This document shows positions 1 to 6,946 of a DNA stretch of 54,349 nt, piece after piece (position 1 is the first letter of the stretch; every line of letters starts with the position of its first letter). Origin of the DNA: Pseudomonadota bacterium. Lineage in GTDB: Bacteria > Pseudomonadota > Alphaproteobacteria > Rhodobacterales > Rhodobacteraceae. The DNA lies in NCBI GenBank assembly GCA_021779835.1, contig JAJXZX010000020.1, positions 1 to 54,349 on the forward strand. Direction: 5' to 3'. The notes under the pieces were generated by a model. It was not told the DNA's origin. It saw only the letters and a list, made by a program, of their open reading frames with translations, and ran no database searches. The position numbers and the translations under genes were made by a program.

Positions 1-144
1 CAACCGGCGCGTTGATACACGCCCCGCCCGCGCCACGCAACACAGGCGCGGCGGCGTGGCGTCAATCTGCCGGGCCGCGCGTCAAAAAGGCGCCTGCCGC
101 GGGCGGATATTTCCACCAAAGCAAAGGCAACGCGCCGCACCAAT

Positions 145-175
145 GGAAAACGGCGCCCCTTTGCCAAGAGCGCCG
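145..175 (-). terminator. Rho-independent terminator of acpP
   Basis: On the minus strand a 6-bp GC stem (CGGCGC at 170-175 pairing with GCGCCG at 151-156) is followed by four T residues (147-150). It lies 28 nt beyond the acpP stop codon, where the fabD-fabG-acpP transcript should end. The T tract is short, so termination may be partial. Confidence 0.55.
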
Positions 176-202
176 CTTCCAAAATCATTGGTCGCCTGAA
201 GA

Positions 203-436
203 TCAGGAGGCTTCGGTGATGAACTTCACCGCGTCACCGAAGGTCTGGATCGTCTCGGCGGCGTCATCCGGGATCTCGATCCCGAATTCTTCCTCGAACG
301 CCATGACCAGCTCGACCGTGTCGAGGCTGTCCGCACCCAGATCGTCGATGAAGGACGCGTTCTCGGTGACTTTGTCCTCTTCCACGCCCAGATGCTCGAC
401 GACGATCTTCTTAACGCGGGTTGCGATGTCGCTCAT
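203..436 (-). CDS. acpP: Acyl carrier protein
   Basis: This 77-residue acidic protein carries growing acyl chains on a 4'-phosphopantetheine arm during type II fatty-acid synthesis in the cytosol. The attachment motif GADSLDT is present with the carrier serine at residue 37, and the helical [11 protein letters not shown] segment is typical of AcpP. Length matches the family exactly. The ATG has a GAGGA Shine-Dalgarno about 7 nt upstream. It is the last gene of fabD-fabG-acpP, a classical order, and is followed by a terminator hairpin. A separate promoter may lie in the 181-nt gap after fabG, which would allow the much higher dose of AcpP that cells need. Identification is essentially certain. 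Confidence 0.97.
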   Translation of the reverse strand: MSDIATRVKKIVVEHLGVEEDKVTENASFIDDLGADSLDTVELVMAFEEEFGIEIPDDAAETIQTFGDAVKFITEAS

Positions 437-560
437 GTCAATTCCTCATAGAGTTTCGGGAATGATCCCGTTCTTGAAATTCCGTGCTCGTTCGAGCGGC
501 TCATTCCCCGCTTACGCAAGGCAGGCCCCGGGCAAGAGGCCCAAGGTTCGATCAGCGCCG

Positions 561-588
561 CCTATAGCATAGTCTTCCGCCAAGGCAA
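561..588 (-). promoter_or_regulatory. Possible acpP promoter
   Basis: On the minus strand TTGCCT (583-588) and TATAGG (561-566) are separated by 16 nt and lie about 125 nt upstream of the acpP start, between fabG and acpP. The match to a housekeeping sigma-70 promoter is only moderate, so this is a tentative call. Confidence 0.3.
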
Positions 589-617
589 ACGCTTTCGGCT
601 ATCGCCCCGAAGGGTGG

Positions 618-1355
618 TCAGATCATCGCCATTCCGCCGTTCACATGCAAGGTGGCACCGGTGACATATCCGGCCTCGGGGCTCGAAAGATACAGCACCG
701 CCGCCGCGATCTCGTCCGAGGCCCCCATCCGCCCCGCCGGGATCTGCGTCAGGATCTTGCTCTTCTGCTCGTCGTTCAGCTTGTCGGTCATCGCGGTGGC
801 AATAAAGCCGGGCGCCACACAGTTCACCGTGATGCCCCGGCTCGCGATTTCATAGGCCAGACTTTTTGACATGCCGACCATCCCGGCCTTCGCCGCCGCA
901 TAATTGGCCTGCCCCGGATTGCCGGTCGCCCCCACCACGGAAGAGATATTGACGATCCGCCCCCAGCGCGCCTTCATCATGCCGCGCAAAACCCCCCGGC
1001 ACAGCCGGAAGGTCGAGGTCAGGTTGACCTCCAGCACACTCGACCATTCCTCGTCCGACATGCGCATGAACAGATTGTCGCGCGTGATGCCCGCGTTGTT
1101 CACCAGCACATCAACCGATCCCATCGCCGCCACCGCCGCCTTCGGCAGCGCCTCGACCGAGGCCGCATCGCCCAGATCGCAGGTCAGCACATGGGCGCGC
1201 GATCCCAGCTCCGCCGCCAGCGCCTCCAAGGGCGCCACGCGTGTGCCCGACAGCGCCACCGTCGCCCCCGCGCCATGCAGCGCCTTGGCAATCGCGCCGC
1301 CAATCCCGCCCGACGCACCCGTCACCAGTGCGCATTTTCCTGTCAGATCAAACAT
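618..1355 (-). CDS. fabG: 3-oxoacyl-ACP reductase FabG
   Basis: This NADPH-dependent reductase converts 3-oxoacyl-ACP to 3-hydroxyacyl-ACP in each fatty-acid elongation round. It is a 245-residue short-chain dehydrogenase with the cofactor loop TGASGGIG (residues 12-19), NNAG at 86-89, and the catalytic set N111, S138/S139, Y152 and K156 (NYAAAKAG). The C-terminus YVTGATLHVNGGMAMI is the FabG signature. It lies between fabD (96 nt upstream, with a strong hairpin in the gap) and acpP. Length and context match FabG, so a degradative SDR role is unlikely. Confidence 0.95.
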   Translation of the reverse strand: MFDLTGKCALVTGASGGIGGAIAKALHGAGATVALSGTRVAPLEALAAELGSRAHVLTCDLGDAASVEALPKAAVAAMGSVDVLVNNAGITRDNLFMRMSDEEWSSVLEVNLTSTFRLCRGVLRGMMKARWGRIVNISSVVGATGNPGQANYAAAKAGMVGMSKSLAYEIASRGITVNCVAPGFIATAMTDKLNDEQKSKILTQIPAGRMGASDEIAAAVLYLSSPEAGYVTGATLHVNGGMAMI

Positions 1356-1380
1356 CCTGAACTCCTCGTGGACCCGGACC

Positions 1381-1445
1381 TCGGGCCCTTCCCGCTTCTT
1401 CTTGGTAAAACTACTCTCGGGGGTCCGGGGGCAGACAGCCCCCGG
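1381..1445 (-). repeat. Hairpin and REP-like intergenic sequence between fabD and fabG
   Basis: A perfect 8-bp inverted repeat (CCGGGGGC at 1425-1432, GCCCCCGG at 1438-1445, 5-nt loop) is followed on the minus strand by ACCCCCGAGAGTAGTTTTAC and a purine-rich AAGAAGAAG. From memory, this resembles a short dispersed intergenic sequence of Rhodobacterales genomes; no second copy was seen in the window. It could attenuate or stabilise the message between fabD and fabG. Confidence 0.45.
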
Positions 1446-1451
1446 CCTTGG

Positions 1452-2393
1452 TCACTGATTGAGTGCCGCCACCGCCGCCACCACATCTTCCGGAGCACCA
1501 ACGGCCCGCGTCGCCACATCCTTGGCAATGCGCCGGATCATGCCCGACAGGGCCTTCCCCGCGCCGATCTCCCAGATCTCGGTGACGCCCGCACCTTCCA
1601 TCCACAGCACCGACTCGCGCCAGCGCACCGATCCAGTGACCTGCTCCACCAACAAATCGCGGATCAGCGCCGGGTTGCGCACCGCTTCCGCCCGCACGTT
1701 CGCGACCAGCGGCACCTGCGGTGCCTCAATCACCACGCCCGCCAGCGCGTCCGACATCACCGCCGCCGCAGGCTGCATCAGCGCGCAATGGAAGGGCGCG
1801 CTTACTGGCAACAGGATCGCGCGCTTGGCGCCCTTCGCCTTGGCGATCTCCAGCGCCCGCTCCACCGCCTCGCGATGGCCCGAGACCACCACCTGCGCCG
1901 GATCGTTATCGTTGGCTGCCTGACAAACCTGCCCCTGTGCCGCCTCGTGGGCAACCTCCACCGCCGTCTCGAAATCCAGCCCCAGCAGCGCGGCCATCGC
2001 GCCCACGCCCACCGGCACCGCCTCTTGCATTGCAGCACCCCGGATGCGCAGTAGCCGCGCGGTATCGGCCAAGGTCAGCGACCCCGCCGCACACAGCGCC
2101 GAATACTCACCCAAGCTATGCCCCGCGACAAAAGACACCTGATCCAGCCCTACGCCCTCGGCCTCCAGCGCCCGCAGCGCTGCGATCGAGGTCGCCATCA
2201 GCGCCGGCTGCGCGTTGGCGGTCAGCGTCAACTCTTCCGCCGTGCCCTCCCAAATCAGCTGCGACAGGTTCTGGCCAAGCGCCTCGTCCACCTCGTCAAA
2301 CACAGCTTTCGCTGCCGGATAGGCGTCGGCCAGCGCGCGCCCCATGCCAATGGTCTGCGCCCCTTGCCCGGGAAATACGAATGCGCGGCTCAT
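1452..2393 (-). CDS. fabD: Malonyl-CoA:ACP transacylase
   Basis: FabD transfers malonyl groups from CoA to AcpP, supplying the extender unit of fatty-acid synthesis. The 313-residue protein starts with the typical MSRAFVFPGQGAQ. The active-site motif GHSLGEY places the nucleophile at Ser93, and SAPFHC carries the catalytic histidine. The reading frame extends 50 codons further upstream, but the ATG at 2393 has an AGGGA Shine-Dalgarno and matches the family N-terminus. It is the first gene of fabD-fabG-acpP. The divergent arsR gene begins 159 bp away, so the two promoters share this gap. Confidence 0.96.
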   Translation of the reverse strand: MSRAFVFPGQGAQTIGMGRALADAYPAAKAVFDEVDEALGQNLSQLIWEGTAEELTLTANAQPALMATSIAALRALEAEGVGLDQVSFVAGHSLGEYSALCAAGSLTLADTARLLRIRGAAMQEAVPVGVGAMAALLGLDFETAVEVAHEAAQGQVCQAANDNDPAQVVVSGHREAVERALEIAKAKGAKRAILLPVSAPFHCALMQPAAAVMSDALAGVVIEAPQVPLVANVRAEAVRNPALIRDLLVEQVTGSVRWRESVLWMEGAGVTEIWEIGAGKALSGMIRRIAKDVATRAVGAPEDVVAAVAALNQ

Positions 2394-2501
2394 GGTCCCT
2401 CCACTTTCTCTTTCCTCCCGCATAGCGCGCCCTGCCCTTTCACGCAATCCGCCGACGCAACTGGCGATGCCGCACCGGACACTGGCGGGCCCGCAACGCT
2501 C

Positions 2502-2521
2502 ATTCAACGAATCGGTTGACT
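2502..2521. promoter_or_regulatory. Upstream ArsR-type operator
   Basis: An inverted repeat, ATTCAAC-N6-GTTGACT, with one mismatched position between the arms. It has the same arm sequence and spacing as a second copy centred 40 bp downstream. It lies in the divergent fabD/arsR gap and probably overlaps the arsR promoter. Confidence 0.6.
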
Positions 2522-2541
2522 GAAGGCCCCGATGCGCCCAC

Positions 2542-2561
2542 ATTCAACAACATGGTTGAAT
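2542..2561. promoter_or_regulatory. ArsR-type operator overlapping the arsR start codon
   Basis: A perfect inverted repeat ATTCAAC-N6-GTTGAAT. The spacer contains the ATG of the regulator at 2552-2554. Binding here would block transcription start or early elongation, so autorepression is the simplest reading. Confidence 0.65.
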
Positions 2562-2911
2562 CAGACACATCCCAACTCGACACCCTCTTTCACGCCCTCG
2601 GCGACGCCACCCGCCGTCAGATGCTGCGTGACCTCGCCTCGGGCGCCCGCACGGTCAGCGAACTGGCGCAGCCCTTCGCGATCTCGCTCGCTGCGGCGTC
2701 CAAGCACATCAAGGTGCTGGAAAACGCCAAGCTGATCCGGCGCGAGGTGCAATGGCGCACCCATATCTGCCGCCTCGCGCCCGATGCGCTGGCCGATGCC
2801 GACGCATGGCTCGCCTACTACCGCCCGTTCTGGGCCACACGCCTTGACACGCTGGAAACCCTCCTGCGCGCCGACACCGCTGCCCCACCTGCAAAAGGAG
2901 AACACCAATGA
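2552..2911 (+). CDS. ArsR-family repressor paired with an SRPBCC protein
   Basis: A 119-residue winged-helix regulator. The N-terminal half (ALGDATRRQMLRDLASGA, then SELAQPFAISLAAASKHIKV) is the ArsR subgroup that is normally encoded just before an AHSA1/SRPBCC protein. No metal-binding cysteine pair (CxC) is present, so it probably senses something other than a metal. It overlaps the next gene by ATGA. Twin palindromes cover its start region and predict autoregulation of the pair. No Shine-Dalgarno precedes the ATG at 2552, which suggests a leaderless mRNA. An in-frame start 12 codons upstream would run through the operator and lacks a ribosome-binding site too. Confidence 0.88.
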   Translation: MVESDTSQLDTLFHALGDATRRQMLRDLASGARTVSELAQPFAISLAAASKHIKVLENAKLIRREVQWRTHICRLAPDALADADAWLAYYRPFWATRLDTLETLLRADTAAPPAKGEHQ

Positions 2912-3435
2912 CCGCCCCAGTTGACGCCTATGGCTCCCTCCCCGACCCGACCACGTTAAAGATGGAGCGCCTTCTACCCGGCCCCATTGAACGCATCTGG
3001 GCCTTCCTGACCGAAAGCGACCTGCGCCGCCGCTGGCTCGCCTCCGGCCCGATGGACCTGACCCCCGGCGGCGTTGTCGAGCTTACCTGGCGCAACGACG
3101 AACTCACCGACCCGCCCGGCACCCGCCCCGATGGCATGAAGGCCGAAAACCACATGCACGGCCACGTCATCGCGGTCGAGGCGCCCCACATGCTCTGCTA
3201 CGATTGGCCCAACGTGGGCGAGGTCACCTTCGAACTCACCCCCCGTGGCGAAGAGGTGCTGCTGACCCTCACCCACCGCCGCGTGCCCAACCGCTCCACC
3301 CTGCTCGGCGTCAGCGGTGGGTGGCACGCGCACCTCGATCTGCTCGAGGCCTGCGCCCGCAATACCAAGCCCGCGCCGCACTGGGACAATTTCCGCCGCC
3401 TGCGTGCCGCATACGAACAACGGCTCGGCGCCTGA
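2908..3435 (+). CDS. SRPBCC (AHSA1-like) domain protein
   Basis: A 175-residue protein of the START/Bet v 1 fold, whose deep cavity binds small hydrophobic ligands. The opening LKMERLLPGPIERIWAFLTE and the segment LTLTHRRVP are typical of the AHSA1 group. Its start overlaps the arsR stop by ATGA, preceded by AAAGGAG, so the two are co-translated. Members of these ArsR/SRPBCC pairs have been linked to stress or ligand sensing, but no specific substrate can be read from this sequence. A hairpin follows 9 nt after the stop. Confidence 0.85.
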   Translation: MTAPVDAYGSLPDPTTLKMERLLPGPIERIWAFLTESDLRRRWLASGPMDLTPGGVVELTWRNDELTDPPGTRPDGMKAENHMHGHVIAVEAPHMLCYDWPNVGEVTFELTPRGEEVLLTLTHRRVPNRSTLLGVSGGWHAHLDLLEACARNTKPAPHWDNFRRLRAAYEQRLGA

Positions 3436-3444
3436 CTCCCACGA

Positions 3445-3469
3445 CCCGGCGCCCTTCCCCGGCGCCGGG
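3445..3469 (+). terminator. Hairpin after the arsR/SRPBCC pair
   Basis: A perfect 9-bp stem (CCCGGCGCC at 3445-3453, GGCGCCGGG at 3461-3469) with a 7-nt loop lies just after the SRPBCC stop codon. No T tract follows, so it may act as a weak terminator or as a 3'-end stabiliser. Confidence 0.4.
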
Positions 3470-3502
3470 TGCCGCCGCGCCCAACAAACCCCGCATCCGC
3501 GC

Positions 3503-3531
3503 TTGCACCGCGCCCCTTCTCCCCCTATAAG
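3503..3531 (+). promoter_or_regulatory. Promoter of the rpsF-rpsR-rplI operon
   Basis: TTGCAC (3503-3508) and TATAAG (3526-3531) are separated by 17 nt, a good housekeeping sigma-70 match. A transcript from here would have a leader of about 100 nt before rpsF that contains the 8-bp hairpin at 3575-3604. Confidence 0.6.
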
Positions 3532-3574
3532 CCCGCATCCTTCCGCACTCATGGGAACCGGCGTCGCCTCTCGT

Positions 3575-3604
3575 GAACGGGCCGCGGAGGGATTTAGCCC
3601 GTTC
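3575..3604 (+). promoter_or_regulatory. Leader hairpin upstream of rpsF (candidate S6:S18 binding site)
   Basis: A perfect 8-bp stem (GAACGGGC and GCCCGTTC) encloses a 14-nt loop; a CCG triplet spans the stem-loop junction at 3582-3584. It ends 33 nt before the rpsF start. In several bacteria an S6:S18 complex binds a CCG-containing hairpin in the rpsF leader and represses its own operon. Whether this hairpin fits that consensus needs a covariance-model test. Confidence 0.4.
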
Positions 3605-3637
3605 TATGAAGCCGCCTGAGACAAGATCGGAGCATAC

Positions 3638-4114
3638 ATGCCGCTTTACGAGCATGTCCTCATTGCGCGCCAGGATCTCTCCAGCACGCAAGCTGAAGGC
3701 CTCATCGAACACTTCTCCACAGTTATCGCGGACAACGGCGGCAAAGTCGTTGAAAACGAATACTGGGGCGTCAAAACGATGGCCTACAAGATCAACAAGA
3801 ACCGCAAAGGGCACTATGCCTTCCTGAAAACGGACGCGCCTGCCGCGGCCATTCTGGAGATGGAACGCCTTGCCCGCCTGCATGACGACGTCATGCGCGT
3901 GCTGACCATCAAGGTCGACAAGCACGAAGAAGGCCCCTCGGTTCAGATGCAGAAGCGCGACGAACGCTCCGAGCGCGGCGATCGCCCCTCTTTCGGCGGC
4001 GACCGTGGTGATCGTGGCGACCGTCCGTCCTTCGGTGGCGACCGTGGCGACCGCCCGTCTTTCGGTGGTGACCGTGGCGGCGATCGTGGCGGCTTCGGCG
4101 CTGGCCGTCGTTGA
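3638..4114 (+). CDS. rpsF: 30S ribosomal protein S6 with a glycine/arginine-rich tail
   Basis: S6 binds 16S rRNA with S18 in the platform of the small subunit. Residues 1-100 are a standard S6 domain ([31 protein letters not shown]). The protein is 158 residues, longer than usual, because residues 105-158 form a low-complexity tail with three copies of GDRPSFGG (starting near 114, 127 and 137) followed by [12 protein letters not shown]. The ATG has GGAG 6 nt upstream. It leads the rpsF-rpsR-rplI operon, behind a good promoter and a leader hairpin. The tail is probably disordered and may contact RNA; that is inference. Confidence 0.96.
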   Translation: MPLYEHVLIARQDLSSTQAEGLIEHFSTVIADNGGKVVENEYWGVKTMAYKINKNRKGHYAFLKTDAPAAAILEMERLARLHDDVMRVLTIKVDKHEEGPSVQMQKRDERSERGDRPSFGGDRGDRGDRPSFGGDRGDRPSFGGDRGGDRGGFGAGRR

Positions 4115-4140
4115 TCTGGCAGAGGAAAGGAACATAAACC

Positions 4141-4368
4141 ATGGCTAACAAACCATTTTTCCGCCGCCGCAAAGTGTGCCCCTTCTCGGGCGACAATGCT
4201 CCTGCGATTGACTACAAAGACGTCCGCCTTCTGCAGCGCTACATATCCGAGCGTGGCAAGATCGTGCCGTCCCGCATCACCGCCGTCTCGGCGAAAAAGC
4301 AGCGTGAGCTGGCCCGTGCGATCAAGCGCGCCCGCTTCCTCGCCCTGCTCCCCTACGCTGTGAAGTAA
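4141..4368 (+). CDS. rpsR: 30S ribosomal protein S18
   Basis: A 75-residue basic protein that pairs with S6 on the small-subunit platform. The segments [26 protein letters not shown] and the basic C-terminal [20 protein letters not shown] are diagnostic. An AGGAAAGGAA ribosome-binding region precedes the ATG, and the gene lies 26 bp after rpsF. It retains one cysteine (VCPFSG), unlike a full zinc-binding C+ type. Length is normal. Confidence 0.97.
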   Translation: MANKPFFRRRKVCPFSGDNAPAIDYKDVRLLQRYISERGKIVPSRITAVSAKKQRELARAIKRARFLALLPYAVK

Positions 4369-4380
4369 GGAGCAACGCAC

Positions 4381-4965
4381 ATGCAAGTCATCCTTCTTCA
4401 GCGCGTGGCCAAACTGGGCCAGATGGGCGAGGTCGTGAACGTCAAAGACGGTTACGCCCGCAACTTCCTGCTGCCGACCGGCAAGGCGCTCCGTGCCACC
4501 GAAGGCAACATCGCCCAGTTCCAGACCCGCAAGGCGCAACTCGAGGCGCATAACCTCGAAACCAAGACCGAGGCCGAAGGCTTCGCTGGCAAACTCGACG
4601 GTCAGACCTTCGTGGTGATTCGCTCGGCCTCCGACGCCGGCGCGCTCTACGGTTCGGTTTCGCCGCGTGACGTGGCCGATGTCGCAACTGCGGGCGGCTT
4701 CACCGTCAACCGCACCCAGGTCGTCCTCGACCGCCCGATCAAGGATCTCGGCATCCATGCCGTGTCCGTGGTTCTGCACCCGGAAGTCGCCGTGCGCATC
4801 AACCTCAACATCGCGCGTTCGCCGGAAGAGGCTGAACTTCAGGCCTCGGGCAAGTCGATCCAGGAACTCGCAGCCGAGGCGGAAGCCGCGGCCGAATTCG
4901 AGATCGCCGAGCTTTTCGACGAAATGGGCGCAGCCAACGTCGACGGCGAGGACATGGGCCGCTAA
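4381..4965 (+). CDS. rplI: 50S ribosomal protein L9
   Basis: L9 binds 23S rRNA near the L1 stalk through its N-terminal domain, joined by a long helix to a C-terminal domain. The N-terminus [19 protein letters not shown] and the motif [15 protein letters not shown] identify it. At 194 residues it exceeds the roughly 150-residue enterobacterial form because of an acidic C-terminal extension ([20 protein letters not shown]) that is common in Alphaproteobacteria. It ends the ribosomal operon and is followed by a strong terminator. GGAG lies 8 nt before the ATG. Confidence 0.97.
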   Translation: MQVILLQRVAKLGQMGEVVNVKDGYARNFLLPTGKALRATEGNIAQFQTRKAQLEAHNLETKTEAEGFAGKLDGQTFVVIRSASDAGALYGSVSPRDVADVATAGGFTVNRTQVVLDRPIKDLGIHAVSVVLHPEVAVRINLNIARSPEEAELQASGKSIQELAAEAEAAAEFEIAELFDEMGAANVDGEDMGR

Positions 4966-4988
4966 GGCTCCCTTACCGCAACACAATG

Positions 4989-5020
4989 AAAGCCGCGCCG
5001 GGAAACCCGCGCGGCTTTTT
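4989..5020 (+). terminator. Rho-independent terminator of the rpsF-rpsR-rplI operon
   Basis: A 10-bp stem (AAAGCCGCGC at 4989-4998, GCGCGGCTTT at 5009-5018), with an inner GGG-AAA-CCC, runs into a T tract (5016-5020, then CTTT). It lies 24 nt beyond the rplI stop and is the clearest terminator in the window. Confidence 0.9.
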
Positions 5021-5270
5021 CTTTGCCATTCGGCCAAGCGCCTGTGCCCACATCACGGGACGTTGCCGGCCCTTCGCTTGTGCTGCGGAAATGCGGCACG
5101 GGAGCGTTTCTTGTCGCGCCTCACACCAAAACCCAGCCTAAAATCTAATTAGAAATTTCGAATACAACCATTTCAATGCTTTACACACGCGCCCCACAGG
5201 GCAACGCCTCCCCCCTTGCCAACCGCCGCCAAACCCGCGACACCTGACCCGTCCCAACCGGCAGGCCCTC
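5021..5270. other. Intergenic region between rplI and rlmJ
   Basis: No convincing gene is visible. The right part (5138-5185) is unusually AT-rich for this genome and contains the palindromes TCTAATTAGA (5144-5153) and GAAATTTC (5152-5159), which overlap. This is a plausible site for the rlmJ promoter or a regulator; nothing more specific can be said. Confidence 0.4.
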
Positions 5271-6053
5271 ATGCTGTCCTATCAACACCTCTATCACGCC
5301 GGAAACATGGCCGACGTCCACAAACACGCCCTGCTGGCGTGGATGCTCAACTACCTGATCCAAAAGGACAAACCCCTCACCTATCTCGAAACCCATGCCG
5401 GCCGCGGCCTTTACGACCTCACCGCCGACGAGGCCCTGAAAACCGGCGAGGCGGCGCAGGGCATCCGGGTTGCCGAGGCCAAGGGCTGGTTTCCCCCCGA
5501 TCACCCCTATGCAAAAGTCCTCGCCAAAGTCCGCGCCGCACATGGGGCCGAGGCCTATCCCGGCTCTCCCCTCATCGCGGCCAATATCTTGCGCCCCGAC
5601 GATCACATCCACCTCGCCGAACTCCACCCGCAGGAATTCCTCGCCCTCGCCGATGCGATGCTGCCCTTCGCCGCCATCGCCTACAAACAAGACGGACTTG
5701 CCATGGCCCTCTCCCGCACACCGCCTACGCCGCGTCGCGGGCTGATGCTGATCGACCCCAGCTACGAGGTGAAGGCCGATTACGAGGCGCTGCCGCCCCT
5801 GATCGCCGCCGTGCATCGCAAGTGGAACGTCGGCACGATTATTCTGTGGTATCCGATCCTGCCCACCGCCCCCCATAAACCCATGCTCGCCGCGCTGGAG
5901 GAAGCATTCCCTGACGGCCTGCGCCACGAGGTCAGCTTTGGCCCCGCCCGCGACGGCCACCGGATGAGCGGAAGCGGGTTGTTCATCGTGAACCCGCCGT
6001 GGGGAACCGAGGAAGAGGCCCGCCGCCTGTCTGCCCGGTTCAGGGCTGCCTGA
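5271..6053 (+). CDS. rlmJ: 23S rRNA (adenine-2030-N6)-methyltransferase RlmJ
   Basis: RlmJ uses S-adenosylmethionine to methylate N6 of A2030 in 23S rRNA. The family N-terminus MLSYQHLYHAGNMADVHKH is present, followed by the cofactor-site segment THAGRGLYDL and the catalytic motif IV as DPSYE (family DPPYE, so proline to serine at the third position). WYPILP and the C-terminal MSGSGLFIVNPPW also fit. Length of 260 residues is close to the family value. It is monocistronic, following the ribosomal operon terminator. Confidence 0.92.
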   Translation: MLSYQHLYHAGNMADVHKHALLAWMLNYLIQKDKPLTYLETHAGRGLYDLTADEALKTGEAAQGIRVAEAKGWFPPDHPYAKVLAKVRAAHGAEAYPGSPLIAANILRPDDHIHLAELHPQEFLALADAMLPFAAIAYKQDGLAMALSRTPPTPRRGLMLIDPSYEVKADYEALPPLIAAVHRKWNVGTIILWYPILPTAPHKPMLAALEEAFPDGLRHEVSFGPARDGHRMSGSGLFIVNPPWGTEEEARRLSARFRAA

Positions 6054-6139
6054 CGCCACTCCCTCTCCGCAAACCGTTGCCTTGACCCAACCCGCCCAAC
6101 CCGGCACTGATTGCACCCATGAAGAATTCCGAGGGTTCC

Positions 6140-6940
6140 ATGCTCGCCAGCCTGCCGATGCTCGATTTTCCTGCCCACGCCGACACCACCAACGCGTTCT
6201 GGGCCGCCATCGTAACCGCGTTGCGCCAGCGCGGTATCGACGCGCCAGATCAGCTGACCCGCGCGCCCGACCTGATGGCGCAATGGCAAAGCCCGGACCT
6301 GCTGCTGTCGCAAACCTGCGGTATGCCCTTTGTGCGCCATCTGCGCGGAAAGGTTCGGCTGGTGGCGGGCGTCGCCTATGATCTGCCCGACCTGCGGCCC
6401 GGCACCTATTGCAGCCGCATCATCCTGCGCGCCGACGCGCCCGAGACCACACTTGAGGACCTGCGCGGCCGTCGTGTCGCTTTCAATTCGGCGGACTCGC
6501 AATCGGGCGCCGGGGCGCTGCGTCGCCTGATCCTGCCGCTGGTGCCGCCGGGCGGCGCTTTCTTCGGGCAGGCGGTGCCGACCGGCGCGAATGTCGCCTC
6601 GATCCGCGCCGTCGCCGAGGGGCGCGCCGACGTGGCCGCCATCGACGCCGTCACCTTCGCCTTCGCGCAACGCTATATCCCCGAGGCGCAAAACGTCCGC
6701 GTTTTGATGTCAACCGATCTGACCCCCGGCCTGCCGCTTATCACCGCAAACGACGGCCCCGCCGAGCCGCTGTTCCACGCGATTGCCGAGGCGCTTGACC
6801 AGATCGGGCCAGAGGCGCGCCGGGTGCTGCTGATAAGCGGCATCGTCCCGCGCGCTGACGCGGATTACGATGGCATTGCCGACTGGGACCAGCGCGCACG
6901 CGCGCATGGCTATTGCGATCTGGAGGAACCGGCGGCCTGA
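6140..6940 (+). CDS. PhnD-like phosphate/phosphonate-binding domain protein without signal peptide
   Basis: A 266-residue type-2 periplasmic-binding-fold protein of the PhnD group. The family pattern LPMLDFP..., CGMPF, LRGRRVAFNSADSQSG and the SIRAVAEGRADVAAIDAVTFA segment match. No export signal precedes the domain and no ABC permease or ATPase genes lie next to it, so it may be a cytoplasmic ligand-binding protein rather than a transport component. Close relatives with this architecture are common in Rhodobacterales. An in-frame ATG lies at 6119, but only the ATG at 6140 has a Shine-Dalgarno (GAGGG, 4 nt spacing). It converges on the Gfo/Idh gene with a 6-bp gap. The ligand is unknown. Confidence 0.8.
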   Translation: MLASLPMLDFPAHADTTNAFWAAIVTALRQRGIDAPDQLTRAPDLMAQWQSPDLLLSQTCGMPFVRHLRGKVRLVAGVAYDLPDLRPGTYCSRIILRADAPETTLEDLRGRRVAFNSADSQSGAGALRRLILPLVPPGGAFFGQAVPTGANVASIRAVAEGRADVAAIDAVTFAFAQRYIPEAQNVRVLMSTDLTPGLPLITANDGPAEPLFHAIAEALDQIGPEARRVLLISGIVPRADADYDGIADWDQRARAHGYCDLEEPAA

Positions 6941-6946
6941 TCGCGG

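Noticed and set aside
2552..2911. The ArsR gene as the missing SoxR
   Set aside because: It is 40 kb away, paired with an SRPBCC protein, and lacks the thiol-sensing cysteines of SoxR/SqrR proteins.
3968..4110. Short tandem DNA repeats suggestive of a CRISPR or minisatellite
   Set aside because: They encode the in-frame GDRPSFGG tail of S6 and have no spacers; no CRISPR array was seen anywhere in the window.
6119..6139. Earlier ATG for the PhnD-like gene
   Set aside because: No ribosome-binding site; GAGGG precedes the ATG at 6140.
6140..6940. Part of a phosphonate ABC importer
   Set aside because: No signal peptide is present and no phnC or phnE genes are adjacent.
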